Shown here in pieces: positions 26,289-36,404 of a stretch of 64,000 nt of DNA. The position numbers and the translations under genes are program-made. The notes beneath the pieces are model-generated. The model saw only the letters and a list, made by a program, of their open reading frames with translations, ran no database searches and was not told the origin of the DNA. The stretch is from contig JAITXT010000009.1 of assembly GCA_031284585.1 (NCBI GenBank), positions 44,309 to 108,308 on the forward strand, written 5' to 3'. Within the stretch, counting starts at the first letter, position 1. Each line of letters begins with the position of its first letter. The DNA comes from Acholeplasmatales bacterium. GTDB taxonomy: Bacteria > Bacillota_I > Bacilli_A > Acholeplasmatales > Acholeplasmataceae.

Positions 26289-28082
26289 CTATTTTAAATA
26301 AGAATTTATCGATTTATTGATATCAATAATTGTATTTTTATCTATCTTTAAAACTTTACGATCAAAACTTAATATTCCATTAACTTCATCTTCACAATCA
26401 GATACTTGTGTATAAATTGAAACTCCCAGCCCTTTTTTTAAATTTTTAAGTACTTGTTCCTTATAGATCTTTTGATAACTCTTACTCAATTCTTGATACG
26501 AGTTTAAAGTTGTATATCCAGCTAAATTATTTGAAGTAGTATGGTCTTTATCCAAAAAAGTTAACCCACCAAATTCTGATAAAGAGATAATTCTTGATTT
26601 ATCTTTAGGAACTCTATATTTCAAATAATATCTATGCTTGGAATTAAAATCACCTATTTTTCGATCAAACCATCCAGATGTCGCATCTATTAATCTTGAA
26701 TTATCAAGTAAAGATAGAAAATCAAACATTTTATAAGTATCAAATTGTCCCCATCCCTCATTAAATAAAGTATAACAAATAATTGATGGATGTTTTTTTA
26801 ATGTTTTAACTACTTCTTCTAGTTCCTCTTTAAAATATTTTCTCATCAAATCTGTAACACCATTTTTTTTCTCAATGATTTTATCTTTAAAATTTAATCC
26901 AAAAAAAGGAAAATATTTCAAAAAGAATGTATCATATACCATCGGTAAAGAAACAAAATCTTGAATTAAATAAATACCTCTTCTATCACATTCATAGTAA
27001 TATCTTCTACTTTCTATTTTAATGTGCTTCCTAATTGTATTAAAACCTAATTCTTTGATAGTCATGATATCAAAGACCATCTCATCAAAAGTAAGAGGAG
27101 TAAGCCCTGATAAACTGTAATAACCTTGATCTAAAAGCCCATTGATAATAATTGGTTTATCATTAATAGCGGCATAGAGATATTTATTTTTTCTAACTTT
27201 CGAGATTTTCCTAAAACTAAAATAAGAAATTACTTTATCGTTTGCATATTTTAAAATTACCTTATATAAATAAGGATTATCTATATCCCAAAAAATAACT
27301 TCTTCGAATTTATAATATTTTTTTGAATCTAAAATAGTAATTAAATTATCATTTGAATCATAGATCTCAATTAAATAATTATCTAGTATTATGTCAGAAA
27401 TAATATCAAAACTAACTGTTAAATCATGAATATTAGTCGCAATGTTTAAGTCTTGCACGAATATTTTGTCACATTCTTCTATCCAAACAGTATCATAGAT
27501 ACCAGAAGTAGATGTATACCAAATATCTCCCCTTTCAATTTTTTGTTTACCAATCGTGTAATTACTTTTATCAGTCATATCTTTAACTAATACTATTAAC
27601 TCAAAAATAGATGTTTTCAAATATTCTGAAATTTCAACGGAAAAAGGCAAATAACCACCTTTATGTTCTAAAACTTTTACTTTATCAATAAAGATAATAC
27701 ATTCTTGATCAACCTTCTCAAAATTAAGGATATACCTTTTATTTGTATCATATTCTTTGATTTGAACTAACTTTCTATACCATAAGAGATCATTTTCTAA
27801 AATTTCCTCATGATACTCCGAAATAAAACTTTCTGCTGCAAAAGGGACGAGTATTTTAGAAGGAAATTCTAAAGGTATCTTGAATTCGTTATTTAAAATA
27901 CTTCCTTTAAATTTATCTCTTTCTATCAAAAAATCAAAATATCCATTCAAATTGATAAATGAATTTCTTTCAAGATAAGGTCTTGGATAATAATTTAATA
28001 TATTATGTCGATCAAAATCATCAAAAAATTTAGAATCAAGTCTCTTAAGATCTTTAATTTTATCAAACTTCAACTTTTGCAC
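26289..28082 (-). CDS. GH2 family glycosidase (beta-glucuronidase/beta-galactosidase-like)
   Basis: The 597-residue protein has the GH2 layout: an N-terminal sugar-binding sandwich (NYYPRPYLERNSFINLNGYFDF at about 30-51; LLWYRKLVQI), an immunoglobulin-like middle and a TIM barrel. The acid/base is E442 in LFNEGWGQ and the nucleophile is E503 in LSEFGG. FNTIRKHIKIESRRYYYECDRRG matches the conserved barrel entry. There is no signal peptide, so it acts in the cytosol on imported oligosaccharides. It overlaps the upstream MFS carrier by 20 bases, which points to a linked uptake-cleavage pair. Substrate (galactoside, glucuronide or mannoside) is not decided. Confidence 0.9.
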   Translation of the reverse strand: MQKLKFDKIKDLKRLDSKFFDDFDRHNILNYYPRPYLERNSFINLNGYFDFLIERDKFKGSILNNEFKIPLEFPSKILVPFAAESFISEYHEEILENDLLWYRKLVQIKEYDTNKRYILNFEKVDQECIIFIDKVKVLEHKGGYLPFSVEISEYLKTSIFELIVLVKDMTDKSNYTIGKQKIERGDIWYTSTSGIYDTVWIEECDKIFVQDLNIATNIHDLTVSFDIISDIILDNYLIEIYDSNDNLITILDSKKYYKFEEVIFWDIDNPYLYKVILKYANDKVISYFSFRKISKVRKNKYLYAAINDKPIIINGLLDQGYYSLSGLTPLTFDEMVFDIMTIKELGFNTIRKHIKIESRRYYYECDRRGIYLIQDFVSLPMVYDTFFLKYFPFFGLNFKDKIIEKKNGVTDLMRKYFKEELEEVVKTLKKHPSIICYTLFNEGWGQFDTYKMFDFLSLLDNSRLIDATSGWFDRKIGDFNSKHRYYLKYRVPKDKSRIISLSEFGGLTFLDKDHTTSNNLAGYTTLNSYQELSKSYQKIYKEQVLKNLKKGLGVSIYTQVSDCEDEVNGILSFDRKVLKIDKNTIIDINKSINSYLK

Positions 28083-29382
28083 TTTCTTTTTCCCTTTTAA
28101 TTTCTCTTACTATCAAGTAAGTAGGAATAATAATCAACAAAGTTATTAACGCGCTAGCAAGAAACATATAATTTGAAGGAACCTCTTTTAAAGTTCCTAA
28201 TTCGAAATAAGTCTTATCAGTTTTAGCTATTAGGCTCCCTATAAATGGTCCAGTTATCATTGGAATTAAAACTACTGAAACAATTCTAACACCTTGAAAT
28301 CCAGCTTCCCTAGAAAGCGGTATTTTATTTCTAAAAATAGCAATAAATAAAGTAAGTACAGACATCAAACCACCAATTGAGAAAGAACCAAAAATACAAA
28401 GTAAAATAATTTCTTTAGTAAAAAATAAGCCAATCAAACCCGTAAAAGATATTATTATTCCAGGAATTAATAATTTAATAATTCCAATTTTATCGCCTAA
28501 AAATCCAAAAACAAAACACATTAACGATGTAGCAAGTACGATAACTACCATCGGTACAAAATAATTTTCCATATTTAGAGAATGTTGAATATAGATAATT
28601 AAATAAGGATAAAAAGTTTGAAAAGCTATTCCTTCTATAATCGCACCTAATAATGCAATATAGAGAACTTTATTCTCCTTAATTGTAGAAATTAAGAAAC
28701 CATAACTTACATTTTTCCAAATAGAAACATTTGTAACTTTAGGTACTTTTTTATCTTTTGGAATTAAAAATAATCCTAATACTCCACATGCACTTATTAA
28801 TACACCCATGAACAAATAATATATTTCCCATTTAGAAATATCTAATTGTTTTTCATCAAGCATTACTAATCCTATTCCCACCACAATCAAACCAGCGATT
28901 GGGCCTAGAAGTGATACCACTCCCTCTACAACTCCTCTTTTAGAATCGTTAACATTCTCTGTTAACCAGGCATTAAAAGCAACATCGTTAGAAGTAGAAC
29001 CAAAAAAAGTCATAAGACAATCAAGGAGCACAACAAAAATAGAAACTAGTAGAACAGGTTCACTAAATTTCAAAATAGTTTCAAAGTTCTTTAAATTAGC
29101 AACCCCAAAAAGAACTGTTGAGAATCCCCAAATTATATAGCCAACTGCGATAAATTCTCTCTTTTTACCAACTTTATCACAAATTCCACCAATAAAGATA
29201 GTAGTTAAGGTTGCGACACCAGCTGAACAAGCAACCATCAATGCGGTAACTAATGTATTCTCCGTAATCGTATTATAAACATAAACATTGAACTGCATGT
29301 TTTCCATTTGCCAAGCTATTTGACCTATAAGACCAAAGAATACTATTGTTACCCATATTTTTTTAGGTATTTTATTTTCCAT
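28063..29382 (-). CDS. MFS transporter, likely glycoside uptake
   Basis: The 439-residue protein has about 12 membrane helices. The loop-2 motif region after helix 2 reads GGICDKVGKKREFIAVG (about 65-81), the typical MFS GxxxDrxGrr signature, and a second copy after helix 8 reads FGFLGDKIGIIKLL. It is co-transcribed and overlapping with the GH2 glycosidase, so its substrate is probably the disaccharide or glycoside that this enzyme cuts. The upstream region (29400) has only A/T-rich promoter candidates. Confidence 0.85.
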   Translation of the reverse strand: MENKIPKKIWVTIVFFGLIGQIAWQMENMQFNVYVYNTITENTLVTALMVACSAGVATLTTIFIGGICDKVGKKREFIAVGYIIWGFSTVLFGVANLKNFETILKFSEPVLLVSIFVVLLDCLMTFFGSTSNDVAFNAWLTENVNDSKRGVVEGVVSLLGPIAGLIVVGIGLVMLDEKQLDISKWEIYYLFMGVLISACGVLGLFLIPKDKKVPKVTNVSIWKNVSYGFLISTIKENKVLYIALLGAIIEGIAFQTFYPYLIIYIQHSLNMENYFVPMVVIVLATSLMCFVFGFLGDKIGIIKLLIPGIIISFTGLIGLFFTKEIILLCIFGSFSIGGLMSVLTLFIAIFRNKIPLSREAGFQGVRIVSVVLIPMITGPFIGSLIAKTDKTYFELGTLKEVPSNYMFLASALITLLIIIPTYLIVREIKREKESAKVEV

Positions 29383-29526
29383 ATTTAATAACCTCTTTTT
29401 TTAATTATATCAAAAGATTAAATTATTTTCTAAAAATTTAATTATTCTTATGTACTTACTATTAAAAATACCTATTTAATAATTTTTTATCTCACTTATG
29501 GTTACAAAGGAAAATTATAATGATGT

Positions 29527-29586
29527 GCGGAAAACTGCCATTTTTATGTTCAATTCATGGGCGGAAAATTTGATATTTATGGAAAA
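29527..29586 (+). repeat. GCGGAAAA direct repeats before the decayed ATPase
   Basis: GCGGAAAA occurs at 29527-29534 and 29561-29568, with a partial copy GGAAAA at 29581-29586; the second and third are followed by similar T-rich tracts. They sit directly upstream of the DUF4143 pseudogene. The intact DUF4143 gene elsewhere in the window also has short repeats in the same place but of a different sequence, so they may be gene-specific operators. Confidence 0.5.
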
Positions 29587-29631
29587 TATTTTGTATATTT
29601 TAAAAATGTAGTATAGTGTTTATAGGAGAAG

Positions 29632-30944
29632 ATGAAAATGAAAAGAGTATCACTAGAATATTTAATCGAATGGAACAGAAAAACAATAAGAAAACCTTTG
29701 ATTATTAATGGTCAAAGACAAGTAGGTAAAACTCATCTTATTAAAGAAATTTTTATAAAAGAGTATTATAAAAAATCAATTACAATTGATTTTTTTATAG
29801 ATATTGATGTAATATTATTTACTCAGACAATTGATCCAAAACAAATACTCATTTTTCTTGAAAATAAATTTAATATTACAATCGATTCAGAAACTTTGAT
29901 TTTTTTTGATGATATTCAAAACTGCAGCGAGGCAATAAATCGCTAAAATATTTTTATGAAAATTATCCTATTATTCCTATAATTTGTGCTGGAAGTTTAC
30001 TTGGGATTGCACTTAATAAGAAAAAAATGTCATTCCCAGTTGGCAAAGTAGATTATTTAGATATTTATCCATTAAATTTTGAAGAATTTTTATTGAATAC
30101 TAATGAAAAACTATTGAAAACTATTAAAGAAGCTTATGTATCATTCACGCCCCTTTCAAATGAATTACATGAATTATCTTTAAATTATCTTTTTAGTTAT
30201 CTAGCAATTGGAGGTTTACCTGAAGTTGTTAATACATTTATTGAAAAAGGAAGCTATGTTGAATGTCAAAATATGCTCAAAAATATATAGAGAGATTATG
30301 TTAACGACATGTCAATTTATACAACAATTAGGCAAGCGACTCTTATTAGAAAAACATTTGAACAAACATATAATCAACTAGACAAAGAAATTAAAAACTT
30401 CAAATATAGTTTAATTGAGAATAATGTATACAAAGATGGTTTTCTCTAGGAAAGTGAGTGGCTGTATGACGCAAGGCTAATAAATCGTTCTTATTTACTT
30501 TCTAATACTGTTATTCCACTTACAAGTGATTGTTCATTATTTAGAATTTACTATAGTGATATGGGTTTATTTACTTATTTTAGTAATAAATCATTAAATG
30601 ATATAGTTATTAAAACACAAAGAGATAAAATTAGTGGGATTTTCTTTGAAAACTACATTTCCATTGAATTATCAAGGTATAATATAAAACAATTTTATTG
30701 GAAAGGAAAAAAGAGTGCAGAAATTGAGTTTATTTTAACAAATAGTGATAATCAAATATTCCCAGTTGATGTGAAAGCAAACAAGGGGAACTTTAAAAGC
30801 ATTGGAGAGTATATTAAGATGAATAAGATGGAGTACGCAGTCAAGATATCTCAGAATAATCTAGGTTTCTCCAATAAAATTAAAACTATTCCCTTATATA
30901 TGGCTTTTCTATTTTTAAAAGAATTTAACCAAAATAAAAATTAA
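29632..30944 (+). pseudogene. AAA+ ATPase with C-terminal DUF4143 (COG1373 type), inactivated
   Basis: The reconstructed protein would have about 437 residues: Walker A NGQRQVGKT (about 25-33), Walker B LIFFDDIQNCSEA, then LKYFYENYP, CAGSLLGIAL, LDIYPLNFEEFL, YLAIGGLPEVV and the nuclease-like C-terminal DUF4143 part with GIFFENYISIELSRY and AEIEFILTN ... VDVKANKG. Three lesions break it: a -1 frame change near 29940, an in-frame TAG at 30288-30290 and another TAG at 30447-30449. Fragments on both sides remain well conserved, so the decay is recent. The ribosome site AGGAGAAG is still there. Confidence 0.9.
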
Positions 30945-31035
30945 TAACTATCTCTACCTGGAATAGTTATATTTATTCTCTTTGTATTATTCATTAAAAA
31001 TATTTATAACAAACTATTACTAATTCAAATAATAA

Positions 31036-31061
31036 AAAAACCAGTTTTTCAACTGGTTTTT
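31036..31061. terminator. Terminator of the 1059-residue lipoprotein gene
   Basis: AAAAACCAGTT (31036-31046) pairs with AACTGGTTTTT (31051-31061) around a 4-base loop. On the minus strand the stem is followed by T residues, so it ends the gene stopping at 31075; it could also stop read-through from the pseudogene side. Confidence 0.85.
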
Positions 31062-31074
31062 ATAAATTATTAAA

Positions 31075-34000
31075 TTATCTACTTAAAATTTCGAACCAAT
31101 CGGCATATAATGAAGCATAATTTAAATCATATACACCATAACCCTCATTTCCAGTACTTAATAGATATTCATTAAACTGACTCTTATTAATAAATAGCAT
31201 TAATTCATATCTCTTGTTTAATTCACTGTTTGCAAATGTCAATCCATTTTTAGAAAGCAATGAGAATAATAACTCTCTATCCATATAATCATTTTCGTAT
31301 CTAGTAAGAATTGGAGTTAAATAATTGTTTACAGCTGTTTGAACAACTGAAGGAAGAACAACACCTTCATCACTAACTTTTTCTTTAAGATAATACTTAA
31401 CTTGGTTAGATGTCAATATTTTAGATTTTTCATTGTAAGCATTCAAACCTTCAGAATTTTCATAAACACCATCAGAATCTTCTGATTCAGTATATTCAGC
31501 AGAAGTTGCTTCTGAAAATTGAGTAGCGAATATTAAATGGTAACCAAATGTGCTTTTTACATTATTTAGAGTGTCTAAATTTTCTTGGAAATGCTCTTCA
31601 AATTTTACTTGGTCTATTGCACCTGTATCATGATCAAAACTAAATACAATGTCATCTAGGATTGGTGCATATGGAAGTTCATATTCAGGTTTTTTATCTT
31701 TACCGTCTTCACCCTCAACTAAAGTAGTTAAATCAGAATAAATCGCCATAGCTGCATTATAATAAACTATATCAAGAGTTGAACTACCAGTAGGTAAATT
31801 AGAAGTATTAGTAATAGCACTTGGAAGTGATTCAAATTTAAGATTAAATCCTAATTGACGGAATCTACTCCATGTTTGTTCTAGAGTATATTCAATAGGT
31901 TTAGTTTTAGAACCTCTAACAATTCTACCAACTGTTTGGAAATCAGTAGCGAGCTTTGTAAATCCTTGAGTAACAGTAACATAATCATTAGCATTATCAA
32001 TTAAATATTCAACAAATTCAACTAATCCTTTTTCAACTTCTAATCTTCTGTCATCTGTTAATCCGTTTAAGAATTCTTCTGGATTATCAGGTGTTCCATC
32101 ATTATTTTTATCAAAGTAAATTAATAAATGCGATGTAGATAAAGATTTGAAATTAATAGATTGTTTACCAGCGATTTCAGCAAATTTATCATAAATAGAT
32201 TCGCCAACACCATCATTTGAACCATATTGAGATTCATAATCAGCAAGATATAAATCTCTTAATTTTGGATATACATAAAGAGTTTCAATTGCTTCTTCAG
32301 TGGTTGTTGCACCAAAAGCAAGAAGTAAGAATTTTTCTCTACCCATAGAAGCAGGATATCCAGATGAAGCATAAGAATCACTTGAGAAACTACCAATTAA
32401 AGAATCAAATTGAGATTTGAAATCTTTTCTTTCGTCATCAGTTACTTTATAAGGAGAAGCACTAGAAGCTAAGAATTTATTAGTAAGAAGATCAAGAGCA
32501 ATATTAAGTCCATAAGATCTTTCCATTTCTACATAGAATTCATCAACAGTTATAGTTCTAGAACCATCTTTAACTTTTATAATAGCAAGTGTATCATTAT
32601 CTTTAGGTTTGTTATTCTTTCCAGTATAATCATAAGTATTTGCAAAGAATTCTCTTACTACAGAATCGAAAATATCAATAGTAACGTTATCAGTGTAGAA
32701 TGCAGTAACTTTATCAGTAATATAAGAAGTAGTTAATTTAGCTTTAATTATTTCATCTAGAGCTTTTTGTCTTGCTTCTTTTGCCTTTTCAGAAGTACCA
32801 AATATCTTGATATCTTCATCATCGCTATTTTTAGAATCAACTAGAATTCCATCTTCAGTGCTTTCTTCATCATGAAGTTTGAAAGCAAGATATCTAATAT
32901 TTCCAGCTGTTTGTAATCTTGAAGAATAAGGAGTTCCAGTTATTTCTTCTTCCTCTTCCCCTTCTTCAGGAACTTTTGGAACAAAATCTTCAGAAATAAG
33001 AGTCTTATAAATGTGATCTCTAATTGTTGTATTTAATTTAGTTAATTCTTCATAAGTATAATCAACTTCATAAGCATCACCAAATTCATCTCCAGAACCA
33101 GTATTAGTTATATATCTAATAACTCCATTTTCATCTAAACCTAATTTTTGTGTCTTATCTAATTCATTAGCAATCCTAATGAAATAATCTTTAACTGCAG
33201 CAGTTTCTAATTTAACATCACTATTTGCACCATCAGTTCTAGATACGGAAATAGTATATTTATTATAATAATTCTCATAATCAGTTAATGAGAATCCATT
33301 GTTTATACTTGAGTCAAAATCAGGAGTAAGTTTTAATTCTTCTAGTATTTTAGCAACATGTCCATAACCTTGGGAATTAAATTGTTCTTCAGTCATAGTT
33401 CTAATGTCAGGAAGATGATACCAATAACCTCTAGAATCACTCTTAATACCTACTAATTGTAGGGCAGCATTAGCTTCATTTAAATTAATGAAATCAATAA
33501 TAAATGCTTTTACATCATATTTGCCTTTATCACTTGTTTCATAATAACTAACTAAATCTTTATCATTTTCTTGATTAATATATGAAGTAGATTCATCGTT
33601 GAATATATCTCCATCATTAGGATCAACCAATTTACCTTTAGCATAAATTCTTTGAGCAATACTAGTTACATATGTATCTAATAAAATATTGAAAATATTA
33701 ACTTCTCCAATTGGAGATACATCTTCATAACCAATAACTCTGTCATCTTCATTAGCTGCATCACTTCCAGTAACAGCAGCACTATATATTTGTAATGCAA
33801 CATCAGATAATTGAGCATTTCCAAAAATACTATTATTAACTAAATACAAATTATCAACGAATTTCTCAATGTTACGATAGAATAAATCAGGATGATCTTT
33901 CAATAAATCAAGAAGCACTTTTTGATCAGTTTGAGAATGAATCGCAGAATTTAACTTTTCATTGAAGAAAGTAACTGAATCTTTGTCCCCTGCTTTAACT

Positions 34001-34254
34001 AAAGCAGTTGCTTCATTAATTTGAGTTTCAAAAACAATTCTATCTATCATATTAGACAAAATAGTATTTCCTTGCTTTCTAAAAGACTCATAAAGCTCTT
34101 TCTTAGTAACTTTTAAATCTCCTACATTGGCATAAACATCTGAGTTTACACTTCCATAAGGTGTTTTAACGTTTTTACATGCAAGTAAAAACAAAGTAAA
34201 TCCCAATACTACTAATAATGTTGCTAATTTTTTGAAGTTATTTAAATATTTCAT
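31075..34254 (-). CDS. Large lipoprotein with SurA/PrsA-like foldase regions
   Basis: The 1059-residue protein starts with a signal peptide and lipobox LLAC (Cys 26). The mature N-terminus VYANVGDLKVTKKELYESF resembles the SurA_N/PrsA start (V-A-x-V-x-G-x-x-I-T-x-x-x-L). Later segments FKSLSTSHLLIYFDKN (about 695-710) and TFGYHLIFATQFSEAT (about 895-910) look like the ASHILI and GYHII strands of parvulin domains. The whole may thus be an expanded extracellular foldase with parvulin-like domains whose catalytic residues have drifted. A DxNxDGxxD loop (DKNNDGTPDNPEE) could bind calcium. A client cannot be named; the many lipoproteins here are candidates. Confidence 0.75.
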   Translation of the reverse strand: MKYLNNFKKLATLLVVLGFTLFLLACKNVKTPYGSVNSDVYANVGDLKVTKKELYESFRKQGNTILSNMIDRIVFETQINEATALVKAGDKDSVTFFNEKLNSAIHSQTDQKVLLDLLKDHPDLFYRNIEKFVDNLYLVNNSIFGNAQLSDVALQIYSAAVTGSDAANEDDRVIGYEDVSPIGEVNIFNILLDTYVTSIAQRIYAKGKLVDPNDGDIFNDESTSYINQENDKDLVSYYETSDKGKYDVKAFIIDFINLNEANAALQLVGIKSDSRGYWYHLPDIRTMTEEQFNSQGYGHVAKILEELKLTPDFDSSINNGFSLTDYENYYNKYTISVSRTDGANSDVKLETAAVKDYFIRIANELDKTQKLGLDENGVIRYITNTGSGDEFGDAYEVDYTYEELTKLNTTIRDHIYKTLISEDFVPKVPEEGEEEEEITGTPYSSRLQTAGNIRYLAFKLHDEESTEDGILVDSKNSDDEDIKIFGTSEKAKEARQKALDEIIKAKLTTSYITDKVTAFYTDNVTIDIFDSVVREFFANTYDYTGKNNKPKDNDTLAIIKVKDGSRTITVDEFYVEMERSYGLNIALDLLTNKFLASSASPYKVTDDERKDFKSQFDSLIGSFSSDSYASSGYPASMGREKFLLLAFGATTTEEAIETLYVYPKLRDLYLADYESQYGSNDGVGESIYDKFAEIAGKQSINFKSLSTSHLLIYFDKNNDGTPDNPEEFLNGLTDDRRLEVEKGLVEFVEYLIDNANDYVTVTQGFTKLATDFQTVGRIVRGSKTKPIEYTLEQTWSRFRQLGFNLKFESLPSAITNTSNLPTGSSTLDIVYYNAAMAIYSDLTTLVEGEDGKDKKPEYELPYAPILDDIVFSFDHDTGAIDQVKFEEHFQENLDTLNNVKSTFGYHLIFATQFSEATSAEYTESEDSDGVYENSEGLNAYNEKSKILTSNQVKYYLKEKVSDEGVVLPSVVQTAVNNYLTPILTRYENDYMDRELLFSLLSKNGLTFANSELNKRYELMLFINKSQFNEYLLSTGNEGYGVYDLNYASLYADWFEILSR

Positions 34255-34348
34255 AATCTTTTTTCCTAAATCTCCTTATTTAAATCAAGTTAAATTTAAC
34301 TTTTATAATTTACATTCTTGAATATACCTTTTTAAAAGGCTATTTTTA

Positions 34349-34354
34349 ATTATA
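34349..34354 (-). promoter_or_regulatory. Extended -10 promoter of the large foldase-like lipoprotein gene
   Basis: The minus strand reads TGGTATAAT, an extended -10. The leader to the ATG at 34254 is about 90 bases. The same ATTATGGTATAATT core occurs before the 606-residue ORF's gene (36228-36233). Confidence 0.6.
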
Positions 34355-34401
34355 CCATAATTTTATTTTTAAATATAATAATAAGTCTACTAATATAATT
34401 T

Positions 34402-36198
34402 TTATAATAATGAATCGATAATTAATGAATTTGTGAAGAACTCCTCAATAGTAGTTACGGTTGTTGAAGGTAAATAGTATGTAGTTCCTTCTTCAAATTC
34501 GCAAATTGTTACTCCATCTTCACCTAGAATTCCAACCACATGATTTGGATTAGGGAATGCTAAATTAACACCAAATAGAGAATATACTTTTTCAACATTT
34601 AAAATTTCATTGTTAGAAATAGTATCAATTTCTATTTCTGTTACATCAACTGCACCTTTAACACCTATTTTTTTGATTGAAACTTGCGGATTTATAGAGC
34701 CTGCAATTAATCCAATATTAAAATAAATTTTAACTCTTCTATCTCTGTTAACTGTAAGTGGAAGTTCTGGTTCTTCAGGATCAACTGGGTCTTCAGGTTC
34801 TACAGGTTCCTCTGGATCAGTAGGTTCATCTGGATCAATAGGATCTAGTGGATCAACTGGAGTAGGTAAATCAGGATTTGGGATCTGAGATAATGCATAT
34901 TTAACAGTTATATTTCCTACATAATATAAATTTTCGATTGGTGAATTTAAAATCCCAGCAATTCCGCCCACAAATAAAGTATAAGTTGCATCGTTTGTAA
35001 GAGAACTATCGGTATTTGTATCTGGATGTGTGAAGAAATTAATTTCACTTATATTGATATCACCTTTATTATAAGAAGCAGTAAAACCAGTTTTTCTTTT
35101 GAAAGAATCGATTTGAGAAGTAATTTCTCCTGCAATTCCTCCTACTCTTATATTAATAACTTTGTCTTTTGAAATATTATTTGATGAAGGAGTATAATCT
35201 TTGAATAATGAATAATTAATACTAACATCTCCTCTAACAGAAGTAATTTGAGAATCAAAGGTTGCTGTACCAATTAACCCGCCGATCCAAGTGTTTGCTG
35301 ACGAACAAACATTAATATCTAATAGCGAATTAGTAATAACTACATTAGATACTTTTCCTTGACATTCCGCAACCACACCACCGACATATAAAATAGCAGA
35401 TGAAGATGTTGTTTGAGTTTGATAATAAGCTTTTGCGTTATCAATGTTTACATTTTCAATCTTGCCAGCAGTACCAAGTGTCGATACTAAAAAAGACAAT
35501 CTAGAAGTAGTAGTTGCTGTAGCAATCAATCTAGCCTCAGGTGTTCCAATAGTAATATTTTCAACATTTAGATTTTTAATAACACCAGTTGAAACATTAC
35601 CAAATAAAGAAAGTTGACCGAAACTAACAGATGAACCGCTAGAAGTTGATTTTGCTAGGGCAACATTTTTTATAGTATGACTTCCTCCATCAAAAGTACC
35701 TTTATAAGCCGAAGAAGAAAAAGGATATACATATTCAATACCAGTTAAATCTAAATCATTAAGTAATACATAATCAGCATTTAATTCATGATTTTTAATA
35801 TCAATAAGATCTTGAGGAGTTGAAATTTCATATTTGTTTGCAGTACCAAAAGAAAAAGAATATCCGCCAATCTCAGTGTTTTTTCTACCTATTGCGGCTT
35901 TAACAATTAATCTATAACTCTTACCATTAACAAGATTAGAAATAGTTACACTGTCATTTTTATTCAAATCATATTCTTTATCAGAACTATGAGCACTATT
36001 ATCGGTTACGTTATTACAATCAATAAATACACCACCAGTAATCTCATTTTGAGGATCTAAAACAGACAACTTAAAAGAGACACTTGTTGTGCCAAAATCA
36101 ATATCAGTAAACGAGGCTGTTGCCTCAACATTTTTATTACAAGCGGTTAGTAGTAATGCTACTATAAGTAAAGAAAAAACGGTTAAAATTTTTTTCAT
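34402..36198 (-). CDS. Lipoprotein with GLUG-like beta-helix repeats and Pro/Asp/Glu linker
   Basis: Start chosen at ATG 36198 (MKKILTVFSLLIVALLLTAC), which gives a clean signal peptide with lipobox LTAC and a ribosome site AAGGAG; an ATG 24 bases upstream adds only charged residues. The product has 598 residues. After an Fn3-like domain (about 20-120) comes YEISTPQDLIDIKNHELNADY and repeats of the form GTFDGGSHTIKNV, SLFGNVSTGVIKNLNVENI, which match surface GLUG/beta-helix adhesin modules. Around residues 440-475 lies an acidic spacer of PxDP, PEEP and PEDP units. A last domain of about 110 residues follows. Likely a surface adhesin; no enzyme motif seen. Confidence 0.82.
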   Translation of the reverse strand: MKKILTVFSLLIVALLLTACNKNVEATASFTDIDFGTTSVSFKLSVLDPQNEITGGVFIDCNNVTDNSAHSSDKEYDLNKNDSVTISNLVNGKSYRLIVKAAIGRKNTEIGGYSFSFGTANKYEISTPQDLIDIKNHELNADYVLLNDLDLTGIEYVYPFSSSAYKGTFDGGSHTIKNVALAKSTSSGSSVSFGQLSLFGNVSTGVIKNLNVENITIGTPEARLIATATTTSRLSFLVSTLGTAGKIENVNIDNAKAYYQTQTTSSSAILYVGGVVAECQGKVSNVVITNSLLDINVCSSANTWIGGLIGTATFDSQITSVRGDVSINYSLFKDYTPSSNNISKDKVINIRVGGIAGEITSQIDSFKRKTGFTASYNKGDINISEINFFTHPDTNTDSSLTNDATYTLFVGGIAGILNSPIENLYYVGNITVKYALSQIPNPDLPTPVDPLDPIDPDEPTDPEEPVEPEDPVDPEEPELPLTVNRDRRVKIYFNIGLIAGSINPQVSIKKIGVKGAVDVTEIEIDTISNNEILNVEKVYSLFGVNLAFPNPNHVVGILGEDGVTICEFEEGTTYYLPSTTVTTIEEFFTNSLIIDSLL

Positions 36199-36227
36199 CA
36201 ATAAACTCCTTTTTAATTCCATTTTTA

Positions 36228-36233
36228 ATTATA
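36228..36233 (-). promoter_or_regulatory. Extended -10 promoter of the GLUG-repeat lipoprotein gene
   Basis: TGGTATAAT on the minus strand, about 30 bases before the ATG at 36198, with AAGGAG between. Confidence 0.65.
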
Positions 36234-36339
36234 CCATAATAAAAATAAAAAAATGAATTTAAAGAAATATAAAGAACATTTTATTTTTTTTATAAATATG
36301 TACTATATAGATAGAAATGAACTAACTTTTAACCAAAAA

Positions 36340-36366
36340 AAGATTGAAATTTCAATCAATCTTTGG
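36340..36366 (-). terminator. Terminator of the MGLDMY-type gene
   Basis: On the minus strand AAAGATTGA and TCAATCTTT form a stem followed by a run of T, directly after the gene that ends at 36405. Confidence 0.75.
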
Positions 36367-36404
36367 GCGTATATTTTCACATTTTCATTCATAAATATAT
36401 AAAA

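Noticed and set aside
29632..30944. Programmed frameshifting to read the first DUF4143 ATPase
   Set aside because: No slippery sequence near 29940, and two later in-frame TAG codons remain; decay explains all three lesions.
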